Shown piece after piece: positions 13,292 to 21,761 of a stretch of DNA of 38,907 nucleotides; the first letter of the stretch is position 1; each line of letters starts with the position of its first letter. The stretch comes from a virus. The notes beneath the pieces are model-generated. The model made no database searches and had not been told where the DNA came from. It worked only from the letters and a program-made list of their open reading frames with translations. A program made the translations under genes and the position numbers. The stretch covers positions 1 through 38,907 of the IMG/VR virus record IMGVR_UViG_3300042465_004706; one strand, given 5' to 3'.

Positions 13292-13962
13292 CCTGCTTCA
13301 GCCTCCAGTTCGTCGATGACCTTGCCCATGGGAATCTCATCGGGCACTTCCACCGCGGCCGGCTTTGCTGCTGTAGCAGGAAAACAGTTAAACAGGTTAG
13401 CCTTGTCTGCGCTGATGAAGATGGACGCCCGCACAGCTTGGATCTCTTCCGCTGCCGTGATGCCTGCCTGTTCAGCGGCCCACTTGGCAGCGGCAGCACA
13501 CTGCACATAAAGCTGAGCACGCTGGAACACGAGGCGCTTAGCGTCAGCCGGTGTGCCTGCTCCCTGACCGGAAGCCAGCGAGGCGTTGGTCTTCACAGCC
13601 TGCTCGTACTGCTTTTCTGCACCGCGGACTCCATCAATGATCGCAGCCTTCTCGGAAATGTTTAGCTCGTTGCTGTCAGAATGCTTCGAGTACTTCACGC
13701 TCAGGCCCTGCAAGCCCTTGTTGGTGGGCTGTGACTTGATGGTGATGGTCTGGCCGATCAAATCTTTGATCTCGTCGTTGGTCCAGAAGGAGGCGCGCAC
13801 TTCGCCAGTGCTGTCCTTTAGGATGGCAGCAACTACGCGCCAGGGTCCAAACTTGCCCTCGCCAGTCTTGGGCGGGAAGGCGGCCTTAACCTGGACGGAC
13901 ATCTCTCCGATGATGCTGCCGTCAGCGAGGTTTGTAAGGTCAGCGATTTTAGCAACTTTCAT
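13285..13962 (-). CDS. OB-fold single-stranded-DNA-binding protein
   Basis: A 225-aa protein. Residues about 1-100 form an RPA-like OB-fold: the KIADLTNLADGSIIGEMSVQ start, GPWRVVAAILKDSTGEVRAS (about 39-58), then IGQTITIKSQ. The second half is helical, with Cys and Ala runs, and has an acidic end (DELEAEAGW). The probable role is to coat ssDNA during replication or recombination. It is the first gene of the early operon, preceded by AT-rich CGAAAAT and a palindrome-bearing gap. Confidence 0.7.
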   Translation of the reverse strand: MKVAKIADLTNLADGSIIGEMSVQVKAAFPPKTGEGKFGPWRVVAAILKDSTGEVRASFWTNDEIKDLIGQTITIKSQPTNKGLQGLSVKYSKHSDSNELNISEKAAIIDGVRGAEKQYEQAVKTNASLASGQGAGTPADAKRLVFQRAQLYVQCAAAAKWAAEQAGITAAEEIQAVRASIFISADKANLFNCFPATAAKPAAVEVPDEIPMGKVIDELEAEAGW

Positions 13963-14066
13963 ATTTTCGTTTTGGTGTCTTCAGCCCTGGGCAAGGACGA
14001 CTGTCCCTGCAGCAACCAGCGCTGGTTGGCAGACAACTAGGTAATCGGCGCGACTACAAGGAGTCT
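13963..14066. promoter_or_regulatory. Early-operon upstream region with a 16-bp palindrome
   Basis: About 104 bp separate the last late gene (ending 14067) from the first early gene (starting 13962). They contain the perfect palindrome CAACCAGCGCTGGTTG (14013-14028) and a GGAC-N4-GTCC inverted repeat (13995-14006). Neither is followed by a T run in the right place, so operator or promoter elements fit better than a terminator. I cannot define a promoter consensus. Confidence 0.5.
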
Positions 14067-14219
14067 TTAGCGCTTTTTTGTAGAAGCCTGTTTTCTGGCG
14101 GCTTCCTTCTGTACGGAGTAGGCAATAGCAGCGGCCTGCTTGGGCGGCTTGCCGGATTTGATCTCGGCTTTGATGTTCTGGACGAACGCCTGTTCTGTTG
14201 CTGAGTGCTTGATTGGCAT
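14067..14219 (-). CDS. Small basic conserved phage protein
   Basis: A 50-aa protein starting MPIKHSATEQAFVQNIKAEI, then KSGKPPKQAAAIAYSVQKEA, with a basic Lys/Arg tail. Short proteins of this pattern recur in phage genomes next to virion genes. I recognise the pattern but no function. It is the last gene of the late operon. Confidence 0.65.
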   Translation of the reverse strand: MPIKHSATEQAFVQNIKAEIKSGKPPKQAAAIAYSVQKEAARKQASTKKR

Positions 14220-14223
14220 GGTG

Positions 14224-16518
14224 TTATTTGCGTTTTCTGAATTCTTTTTCTGCGCGCTTACGGGCGTCTTCCTGAGAGCTAAAGATCCCAATTCGCTTGT
14301 TGTCAGGACCATATAGCCCAAACCTTTTGCCGTCTTTGCTAAACATGCGGTAGCCGGTAGTGGAATCTGTGGCTGACATGCCTTGACCAAGTTGCTCCTG
14401 TTGAGTCGTTGCTGGCAAGAAGGTCATCTGCTGGTTGCGCGTCTGGTCAGCAACCTGGTTGACATAGTCAGAATGCAGTGACTCTGTAATGCGCTTTGTC
14501 ATTGCCATTTGCTCAGGGCTGTTGACCTTTAGGCTAGGCAGCTTCATCAAGAGCTTGCGCGTGGTTGGAGACTCATACGCACGAGCAGCCAGCCCGATTC
14601 CGCCAAGCGCGCCAGCAGCATTTGCGACCCCGCCAACAGCACTGCTAATCATCTGCACGAACAACGGCATTGCCAACTTTGCGCCAGTTTGCGGATTGTC
14701 GTTAAACGAGCCAGATCGCTGCGTCAGCTTAAGGTAATTTATCTTGCCGTTAAGCACATCTAGTTCTGCTGGCTCAAATACAACGCCAATTGGCTTTGCG
14801 AGTTTCTGTACGTTATTCAGAAACTTTGGGATAGAAATGTCTCCGCTGCTAACCAAAGAATCCTTGGCGGCTTTAGATAAAATTGCGGACTTTGCGTTGT
14901 CGAGCCCAGCTTGATCCAAGTTGTTGATTAAAATCCTTACATCGCTTGGCTTTGAGGAAAACAGCAACTGACCCACCTGCTCAGGATTTGCAGTGCCCCG
15001 GCGCAGCACGGAACGAAGTGCAGTGGACTCCGTCTCTTTAATCATTCCATAAATCTCAGAGTTTGCCCTAGACCATTCAGATGCAACCCCTGGACCTTCT
15101 GCTGCTTCAATAAAGCCCCTTACATCATTGCGCAGTGATCTGTAAACCTTGCGGCTGACCTTCTCAAAGTCACTTTTAATGTGAGCAAGCGTTGGGTCTT
15201 TTGCCAACGAAGTGCCAATCACTTTCAAGTTAGGCTCAATTTGAGCCAAAGGCTTGCCAGTGTACCCAATAATGGCATTGGTTACTGGATCAATAATTTC
15301 GTCACCAAGCAGCGCAGATCTAAGCTCAGATAGCTTTGCGATTGCAGGAGCATAAAACCTCTGATTGATGCCAGCCATCCGCCTTGCTTCAGCGTCTATT
15401 GTGTTAAGGGTAGATTGTAGCTCAGTAGCCTGCATGGCAGGCATTCCAGAAGAAACGCGACCAACAATAGCATTTTTCTGTCCAGTCCAAGTGGCTAAGT
15501 TACTTGCCCTAGTGGTGCCAAGCGACCTCATCACGTCATTGATGACATCTGAGTCCGCAGATGCGCCAAATTGCGATAGCAATTCACTGACCGTGTTTAC
15601 GCGATCCTGCTGCTCTCTTGCTCTTTGTGGAGCAGTGCCAAGCAGCGTTCCTTCAGTAAATTCCTGTCTCAGTTTCTGCCACTTTGTTTCAGGCGGAAAC
15701 ACATCAGAAGTCATTACTGATTTGCCCTCTGCTTCCGCAGCGGCAACAGTTGCGGAGACTTCTGCTGAAGTCATGCCAGGCACCCTTGGCTGAGCAGGAG
15801 CAAGACTACGCGAAGCTCCTATCCTTGCGCCAGTCATTCCGCCTGCAAGTCCACCAATAAGCCCAGCTACCGTTTGCCCTGTTTCTCCAAGGCCGGCTGA
15901 TTCAGCGCCAGATCTTGCTAGCTCTCCGCCTGCTCCAGCACCCATGCCAGCTACCACTTGCTGCCCAGGCCCTGATGCTAAAGCCGCGCCAACACGCTGG
16001 GCCAAAGGAGACGATAAGCCTTGAAGCATCTTGCCTGCGCCAACTCCGCTAAGCGCGCTTATGCCACCAGCGGAAATTGCCTCAATGAGCCTCTGCCCTT
16101 CAGTGCTAGACACAGGAATCCCAAGCTGATCCATCAAGTGTGACCAAGCCTCTGTAGGAGTCGTAAGTCGAGTCCCAAACAGCTTATTGACTCCAGCAAT
16201 CACTGGATCAGCAAGCATTGCCCCAGTGGCTAAAGCTCCCGCACCAGCTAGTGCCGGCGCTCCAACTACTGTTGCCGCTGCTGCTCCAGCACCCATCATG
16301 GCAAGGGTAGGCAATACTCCACGAATCACAGGAGCAGCAGTTTGCAGTGCTTCTTCACCCATGCTTGGAGCAGCCTTTGTCGCCGGCTTCTCTGCTGCCT
16401 GCAATCGGTCTAACTCGCCAAGCAATGCCTGAACATCAGCCACCGCTTGCTGGTCGCCTGCTTGGGCGGCAGCGTCAGCACTCCTTAAGAGGTCGTAAAG
16501 TTCGTTGATGTCAGCCAT
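14224..16518 (-). CDS. Large internal-virion-like protein
   Basis: A 764-aa protein. It has an N-terminal helical part and long Gly/Ala-rich hydrophobic stretches (about residues 60-115 and 150-240, with glycine-zipper patterns such as MGAGAAAATVVGAPALAGAG) that could insert in membranes. A long helical body follows, then a basic end with RFGLYGPDNKRIGIFSSQED. Size, composition and position after other late genes match DNA-ejection or core proteins of podoviruses. I see no lytic transglycosylase motif. Function is inferred from position and composition. Confidence 0.6.
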   Translation of the reverse strand: MADINELYDLLRSADAAAQAGDQQAVADVQALLGELDRLQAAEKPATKAAPSMGEEALQTAAPVIRGVLPTLAMMGAGAAAATVVGAPALAGAGALATGAMLADPVIAGVNKLFGTRLTTPTEAWSHLMDQLGIPVSSTEGQRLIEAISAGGISALSGVGAGKMLQGLSSPLAQRVGAALASGPGQQVVAGMGAGAGGELARSGAESAGLGETGQTVAGLIGGLAGGMTGARIGASRSLAPAQPRVPGMTSAEVSATVAAAEAEGKSVMTSDVFPPETKWQKLRQEFTEGTLLGTAPQRAREQQDRVNTVSELLSQFGASADSDVINDVMRSLGTTRASNLATWTGQKNAIVGRVSSGMPAMQATELQSTLNTIDAEARRMAGINQRFYAPAIAKLSELRSALLGDEIIDPVTNAIIGYTGKPLAQIEPNLKVIGTSLAKDPTLAHIKSDFEKVSRKVYRSLRNDVRGFIEAAEGPGVASEWSRANSEIYGMIKETESTALRSVLRRGTANPEQVGQLLFSSKPSDVRILINNLDQAGLDNAKSAILSKAAKDSLVSSGDISIPKFLNNVQKLAKPIGVVFEPAELDVLNGKINYLKLTQRSGSFNDNPQTGAKLAMPLFVQMISSAVGGVANAAGALGGIGLAARAYESPTTRKLLMKLPSLKVNSPEQMAMTKRITESLHSDYVNQVADQTRNQQMTFLPATTQQEQLGQGMSATDSTTGYRMFSKDGKRFGLYGPDNKRIGIFSSQEDARKRAEKEFRKRK

Positions 16519-16523
16519 TGTGG

Positions 16524-18059
16524 TTACCTTTTGTAGCGACTGCGCATTGCCTCAATATCAAGTGGCACAACAGACTTTTGCTGAACCGGCACAGAAACAC
16601 CGGCTTGAGGATATGTGGCTGGCAATTCGTTTGCAGGCTGCCTCTCTTTAAGAGGTTGAAACTGCACGGCTCCCAACCGTTTTGCTATTGTTGGGCTTGT
16701 TGGCGAAACAACCTGATCGTCAATGTCTTTGTTGTAACCATCAACATACGAATTAACGGTATAAATAGCAGTTTGAAGCGCCCTTTCTGGGTTAGCCTCA
16801 ACCATTGCTTTAATGAGTTTTTCCTTAAAAGTGCCTTGCTCTTTTTCGTCTAAAGATAAGTACTTGTTAAACAAAATAGCAGGGTTAGTTGGCTGCTTCC
16901 CTGTAAGCTGTGCAAACACAGGCGCACTTAACAAATCCTCATATTGAATTAGCATTTCGCTAACCTGAATGGCATCAGATGAAATGATTGATTGCAGCGG
17001 CTTTGCCATTGATGACCTCATAAATCGCAGAGCTAACTCTGGATTTGTATCCATCAATTTCTGTGATTCTTTAACCACATTGTAAGCAGAAACAAGTCGC
17101 TTCTGCCTGTCTCTAAGCCCGCCATCCCAGTTCTTTTCAGCAGCCTTGTACTGGGCACTTTCTTCAACCGGCTTAGGCATCGGCAACTTAATGTCGATGG
17201 TCTTTTCAAGAACTTCTCGGGCATTTTTGGCGTTAGGTGCTCCAATGTCACCGTAGGTATCTGCAATATACTTCATCCCCCTGTCGAACTCTGTATTCCT
17301 AGCCTGCTCGATGACCTTTCTAGTTGCCTCAAGCCTGTCTGCCTCATACGGAAGCGCAGCAATCTGCTCCTTGATGGTCATTGGGCGCTGCTGCCCCGGT
17401 TGCTGTGCTGCCATCTCTTGTGGCATTCCTGCCGGCGCAGGCATAGCACCTGGCTGTGTCTGCCTTGGCATGGCAGCAGCCATCTCGGCTACGGCTGGAG
17501 GCACTGCAACTGCTTTTGGGGGAGCCTGGCCTTCTACAAAGTATTTTTGATACTCTTCGCGAGTAGGAGCCGCATACTGGTCCTGTGGTAGGTATGGTCC
17601 CTGAAGTGCTGCTGCGTTTTCCTGCAAGTACTGAGCGTATGGATCAAGCCCTGGGATGCTAGGCTGCTGATAGTCTTGTGCTGGAGTTTGCGCAGTATCC
17701 TGTTGGGCTATGTAGCCTTCTTTTGCTGCCTGCATTCTAAGACGCTCTTGCTCTGCAAGGTAAGAAGTGTCAGGCCCAAGTGCCTGTAATCTTTTGCCAA
17801 TATCTTCACGAATTCGCTGAGACTCTCTTGCGTCTTTGAGCGAAAGCTGCCCGGCATTTTGTTGCGCCATATATTCCTCTTTGGCCTGTTGAGCCGCGAG
17901 GCGCATCGCTTCCTGTTGCCTTTCAGTAGTTTCGTAAGGAGTTGTCCAATTTTTGGCAACCTCAGAAAATCCATACGGGCCGCGAACGGTCCGTGCTAAA
18001 CGATCTCCGTACTGACCGATCTCGTTGTAAAGCCTGTCTAGGTAAGATTGATCGGCCAT
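16524..18059 (-). CDS. Internal-virion-like protein, Gln/Ala/Pro-rich
   Basis: A 511-aa protein. A helical N-terminal half has repeated segments (AKEEYMAQQNAGQ and AKEGYIAQQDTAQ). A Pro/Gln/Ala-rich linker (about residues 180-225) and a helical C-terminal half follow. No enzyme motif is visible. It sits between two other candidate core proteins with 2-5 base gaps, so it is probably an ejected or core protein. Not recognised by family. Confidence 0.55.
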   Translation of the reverse strand: MADQSYLDRLYNEIGQYGDRLARTVRGPYGFSEVAKNWTTPYETTERQQEAMRLAAQQAKEEYMAQQNAGQLSLKDARESQRIREDIGKRLQALGPDTSYLAEQERLRMQAAKEGYIAQQDTAQTPAQDYQQPSIPGLDPYAQYLQENAAALQGPYLPQDQYAAPTREEYQKYFVEGQAPPKAVAVPPAVAEMAAAMPRQTQPGAMPAPAGMPQEMAAQQPGQQRPMTIKEQIAALPYEADRLEATRKVIEQARNTEFDRGMKYIADTYGDIGAPNAKNAREVLEKTIDIKLPMPKPVEESAQYKAAEKNWDGGLRDRQKRLVSAYNVVKESQKLMDTNPELALRFMRSSMAKPLQSIISSDAIQVSEMLIQYEDLLSAPVFAQLTGKQPTNPAILFNKYLSLDEKEQGTFKEKLIKAMVEANPERALQTAIYTVNSYVDGYNKDIDDQVVSPTSPTIAKRLGAVQFQPLKERQPANELPATYPQAGVSVPVQQKSVVPLDIEAMRSRYKR

Positions 18060-18061
18060 AA

Positions 18062-18805
18062 TTATTGTTGGATAATCCTCCTTGTAACTGGGTCAAACAT
18101 TAAATTGTCAGGATCGTCGTAGTAATTATCTGGAACAATTTCTCCAGTCCTTGCGTTATTATCTAACCTCACCCATTTTCCTTTTCTTGGGTCATACACA
18201 GAGCTTCCATCAGCGGACATCATTGGAGATCCTTGCTGTTGAATTGATTGAAGCGGCGCTGGATTGCCCTGTGATGAATTTGTTGGCAGGTTCATGTAAT
18301 CGTCAACACCTCGCACCCCACCAAATGAACTGTCAGTTATTGGCGGCGGCCTGCGTGCGCCGGCAGCCTCAACGCGACTGCCAGCCATGATATTGGCAAC
18401 CGATTCCCTGCCGTACTGCTGTTGTGCGTTGCCAAGGAAGCTCATCACCATTGGAGTCATAGCAACCTTTTCTCTGGTCGAAACAGTAGTATCGTTAAGA
18501 AATCCTTTAAGTTCATCTGCCATTGGGCTAAACTCCTTGCCGGTAACAGGATCTTTTTGTTTTGGCAAGTAGCCCTCAAAAGCCTTAACCATCTTCTTGG
18601 TGGCGTCAAACTTGGCCTGATCGTCTTTGTATTCCTTGTATGCGCCAGCAATAGAAGAGATCCCACCGGCAAGCCCCTTGCCCATGGACTCGTAGCCACC
18701 CTGAATGGTGCGCCCAATGTTTGCGCCAGCTTCAAGAATGCCCTGGCCCATCATGCCCATGGCAGCCGGTGCTGGCCCTTGGTAAAGATTAATTGGTTTT
18801 GCCAT
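18062..18805 (-). CDS. Late structural protein, candidate internal virion protein
   Basis: A 247-aa protein. Its first part (AKPINLYQGPAPAAMGMMGQ, then GGYESMGKGLAGGISSIAGA) and a DQAKFDATKKMVKAFEGYL segment follow a plan I associate with late genes of uncultured environmental phages. The C-terminal half is Pro/Ser/Asn-rich and looks disordered. It is part of a block of four contiguous late proteins (14224-20308). The exact role is unknown. Confidence 0.6.
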   Translation of the reverse strand: MAKPINLYQGPAPAAMGMMGQGILEAGANIGRTIQGGYESMGKGLAGGISSIAGAYKEYKDDQAKFDATKKMVKAFEGYLPKQKDPVTGKEFSPMADELKGFLNDTTVSTREKVAMTPMVMSFLGNAQQQYGRESVANIMAGSRVEAAGARRPPPITDSSFGGVRGVDDYMNLPTNSSQGNPAPLQSIQQQGSPMMSADGSSVYDPRKGKWVRLDNNARTGEIVPDNYYDDPDNLMFDPVTRRIIQQ

Positions 18806-18808
18806 AAA

Positions 18809-20308
18809 CTAGGAAATTTTAGAGTCCATCCACGCTTTTACAAGTTGCTTTAGCTTTGGTTTGTCTGAGATGAATTTGGCCAATTCTTCTCCGTGCTCAA
18901 TATAAGCATCAAGCAGGTTGTCATCTGCATTGGCTATAAGCCACTTCCTAAACTCAAGCCACTTTGGATTTTCTGCTCCGTACACTTCACGGGCTACCCA
19001 GCAAAATATACCTCCAATGGCCCCAAGCGCACCGCCAATAATGCTTCCAGTCATACTGGATTTGCCAGCCTGCTTACTGGCATTAGCTTGAGCCTGCGCG
19101 CCTGCCAAGTTCATCTGCGCGTTGTAGGCGCCGTAGATGCTGCCCATGCCAGTCTGGCTCTCCGGGTTGAATAGCTGTGGTCCAGCAGCTTGACCCATGT
19201 TGTAGCCCATCTGCTGCGCGGACCCAACCTGCCCCTGAAGGATAGGCTGCTTGTAAAACGCCTGCAACACAGGAGCCTGAGCGGCCTGAAGCTGACCCAT
19301 AGCGCCAGCACCAAGCTGAGCCTGGCCTGCTTGAATGGCGGTGCCAGCCTGCATGCGCCCCTGCTCTGCTTGGCCGCGAGCCAGTGCTTGCTGGAAGGCA
19401 GTTTCCTGCGCGCCCATGCCAAGCTGTTCCCTTTGCAGGGCTTGACCAAACGCCTGCTGCTGCGCGCCCAAGCCGTATTCAAGACCTGCCCTTTGGCGAT
19501 CTAGCGACTGAGCCAAGGCGGGCTGATAAATGCTCTGAATCTGGCCGGCAGCAGATTGGGCATTGGCTAGACGCTGCTGGTAGCGTTGGTTCCCAACAGA
19601 CGCACGATTCAAGATTTCAGCGTTTACTGCTTGCCCGCCCAGAGCGGTTCCACGAGCAGCAAAAGCAGAACGAGCAGACTGGTCAGCAAGGCGCTGCTCT
19701 TCAGGGGTAAGACTTTTGCCGGCACTTAACTCTTGCCGTGAAGTCTCTGCCAAGAAGTTGGCGTAGTCTTCAGCACCAGGCATTGCGTTGACGTACTGAG
19801 AGACAGTGTTTTGGTTAATCTGCCCCAAGCCAGACTGCATTCGTGGTCCGCGAATTGCGCCAACCATGCCGCCTGCTTGAGGGCCACCAACACCCTGCTC
19901 AAAAGCAGTAAGCTGGGGAGCCTGCAAGGAGCGAGCCATCGACTGTTGCGCAAGCTGGCCGGTAGAGCCAAGGGCCTCTTGGTAGCCGGGAGTTAGTGAA
20001 GAAAACGCCTTCTGGTACTCAGGAAGCGTAGACTGAAGCTGCTGAAGCTCTGCTGCGCGATTGGCGGCGTTGTAGCCAGCCTCAATCTGAGCCACCTGCG
20101 GGTACATCTTCGCTGCTTGTTGCAGCGCCTGCTCCCCTAGGTAATTCTGTACGTTGGCCTGAAGAGCAGCGTACTTAGGCTGGTAAATCTCCTCCTGCGC
20201 GTAAACCTGAGGCGCCATCGCCACCTGAGCCTCGAGGATGCTCCGCATTGACTCCTGATAGTTTGGAGCCGCTGGAGCTTGAATGGTTGTTGATCCGCCT
20301 TTTCCCAT
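18809..20308 (-). CDS. Gln-rich late structural protein with CWVAREVYG domain
   Basis: A 499-aa protein. Residues about 10-420 are Gln/Ala-rich helical repeats (for example QALAQSLDRQ-like units). A hydrophobic Gly segment (SIIGGALGAIGGIF, about 422-435) precedes a compact C-terminal domain, CWVAREVYGAENPKWLEFRK, then LLDAYIEHGEELAKF. I recognise this short C-terminal domain from ends of phage virion proteins. Probably a core or ejection protein. The start overlaps the upstream gene by 134 bases. Confidence 0.6.
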   Translation of the reverse strand: MGKGGSTTIQAPAAPNYQESMRSILEAQVAMAPQVYAQEEIYQPKYAALQANVQNYLGEQALQQAAKMYPQVAQIEAGYNAANRAAELQQLQSTLPEYQKAFSSLTPGYQEALGSTGQLAQQSMARSLQAPQLTAFEQGVGGPQAGGMVGAIRGPRMQSGLGQINQNTVSQYVNAMPGAEDYANFLAETSRQELSAGKSLTPEEQRLADQSARSAFAARGTALGGQAVNAEILNRASVGNQRYQQRLANAQSAAGQIQSIYQPALAQSLDRQRAGLEYGLGAQQQAFGQALQREQLGMGAQETAFQQALARGQAEQGRMQAGTAIQAGQAQLGAGAMGQLQAAQAPVLQAFYKQPILQGQVGSAQQMGYNMGQAAGPQLFNPESQTGMGSIYGAYNAQMNLAGAQAQANASKQAGKSSMTGSIIGGALGAIGGIFCWVAREVYGAENPKWLEFRKWLIANADDNLLDAYIEHGEELAKFISDKPKLKQLVKAWMDSKIS

Positions 20309-20714
20309 ATAAAAATAGCCGTTTAATTTTAGCTGCCGTAAGCTCTACAAGACTGTTATTCCTCCAAGTCCAAAGCTCAGTGACTGGTTCTGGTTGCTCA
20401 GACAAAAACTGCTGAAGCACTTCAGCGTGCGCTTGGATATTATCGGCCCAAACAAGGTGGGCAGTCCAAACTCCATTCTCTGGTTCAGGCCAAGTCCAGC
20501 TAAAATCAGAGCGACCAGGGTGAGCAGTTGAAACGCCGCAAATCTTGCCGTTTTGCTCGCTCCAAAAAAGACCTTTGTGCAAAGCGTAGAAAGAGATGTA
20601 CTCAGCACAGTTGTTTCTTGTGCCGTCTCCAATCTCCATATCTGGGCTGTGCTTTGACTTTTCATATACTGCTTCAATTATACGCTCATAAAGATCAAGC
20701 GTAAGTGTTTTCAT
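20175..20714 (-). CDS. Conserved late protein with a long 3' overlap
   Basis: A 179-aa frame. Residues 1-138 look conserved (CAEYISFYALHKGLFW, FSWTWPEPENGVWTAHLVWA, TELWTWRNNSLVEL, IKRLFLYGKRR). The remaining 41 residues, Ser- and Gly-rich, come from reading through the first 134 bases of the next gene. Comparable proteins I recall end soon after the YGRR-like motif. The fold is unknown. It resembles a small alpha/beta enzyme-like protein, but I can assign no activity. Confidence 0.6.
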   Translation of the reverse strand: MKTLTLDLYERIIEAVYEKSKHSPDMEIGDGTRNNCAEYISFYALHKGLFWSEQNGKICGVSTAHPGRSDFSWTWPEPENGVWTAHLVWADNIQAHAEVLQQFLSEQPEPVTELWTWRNNSLVELTAAKIKRLFLYGKRRINNHSSSSGSKLSGVNAEHPRGSGGDGASGLRAGGDLPA

Positions 20715-21760
20715 TACGTTTTAATGCAGTACATCAACGCGATGTTTTTAGGGCGGGTTTCTGTGCCGCCTGCGCCAGATGTTGCATATGAATATCCAGC
20801 ACCAATTGTGCTATAACCAGGGCCTCCACCCCTGTCATTGAACGATCCATAAAGATGAGTATGCGATTCAAACATATCTTCCTGTGCAGTGCCAAGCGCA
20901 CGTCCTGGGTCAACTCCTCTGCTATTGTCCCAGCCACGGACAAAGAAGCCGCGCAGATCAGGCGTAGTAACAACGCCAATTGCAACAAGGTTAGGATACG
21001 CAGCAGCACTCTGCCCGTTGCACTCCAGCCAGCCTGTTGGCGGTGTGCTGCGATAGAACGCCATAACGGCGCCAGTAGGAACCAGCCCAGGGCCGGCAGC
21101 CACAACTTGAGCGTCCACATAGGCTTTGGTAGAAGCTTGCAGGGGAAGCGCAGGGTCTGCTGCTAGTGTCAGCGTGTTTCCTGTGCCGATAGTCAACGAT
21201 CCCACTCCAGTATCGCCGGCTTTGTTGATTGGAGTAAATCCTAGCGATGCCTGCTTGGTGGCAAGGCCATTGTCAACGTACTGCTTTGTGGCAGCCTGAA
21301 GGGCAGCGGCAGGATCAACGGCAAGTGTAAGCGTGCTTCCTGCAAGCAAGGCCAGTGAACCCACCCCCGTATCTCCTGCCTTGTTCACCGGCGTAAAGCC
21401 TAGAGTGGCCTGCTTGGTTGCCAGTCCCGTGTCCACATACTGCTTTGGAGTGGCAGACAACGAGCCGGCTGGCGTTGGGCTAGACAAGGTCAACTCGCCG
21501 GTCATGGCTACTGAGCCATTCTTGTTGACGTAAGGCGTTAGATCCGGGGCAATGGAAGTCTGGACCTGAGCAATCGTTGCCTTCTTAAGTGTTCCAGATT
21601 GGAGAACAAGCAAAGAATCAGCAGTAGTAACAGATGTTACGGCTGTTTTGTCGCTGATAGCACCAGGCACCAATGTGGCGTTATTAACGTGCGCATTCAA
21701 ATTAACGGCAGTTACTTGGCCGCCATCTGCGTATATTGTTCCTGCTTGAATATCTGCCAT
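20714..21760 (-). CDS. Tail fibre protein with phage collar domain
   Basis: A 348-aa protein. The N-terminal part resembles tail attachment regions. Two to three copies of a repeat then follow (KQYVDxGLATKQATLGFTPVN, with linking KAGDTGVGSLALLAG). The C-terminal region carries a phage tail collar domain: VPTGAVMAFYRSTPPTGWLE, then GFFVRGWDN and FESHTHLYG (about residues 230-320). It is likely the receptor-binding or fibre tip protein. Start and stop touch both neighbours. Confidence 0.85.
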   Translation of the reverse strand: MADIQAGTIYADGGQVTAVNLNAHVNNATLVPGAISDKTAVTSVTTADSLLVLQSGTLKKATIAQVQTSIAPDLTPYVNKNGSVAMTGELTLSSPTPAGSLSATPKQYVDTGLATKQATLGFTPVNKAGDTGVGSLALLAGSTLTLAVDPAAALQAATKQYVDNGLATKQASLGFTPINKAGDTGVGSLTIGTGNTLTLAADPALPLQASTKAYVDAQVVAAGPGLVPTGAVMAFYRSTPPTGWLECNGQSAAAYPNLVAIGVVTTPDLRGFFVRGWDNSRGVDPGRALGTAQEDMFESHTHLYGSFNDRGGGPGYSTIGAGYSYATSGAGGTETRPKNIALMYCIKT

Positions 21761-21761
21761 A

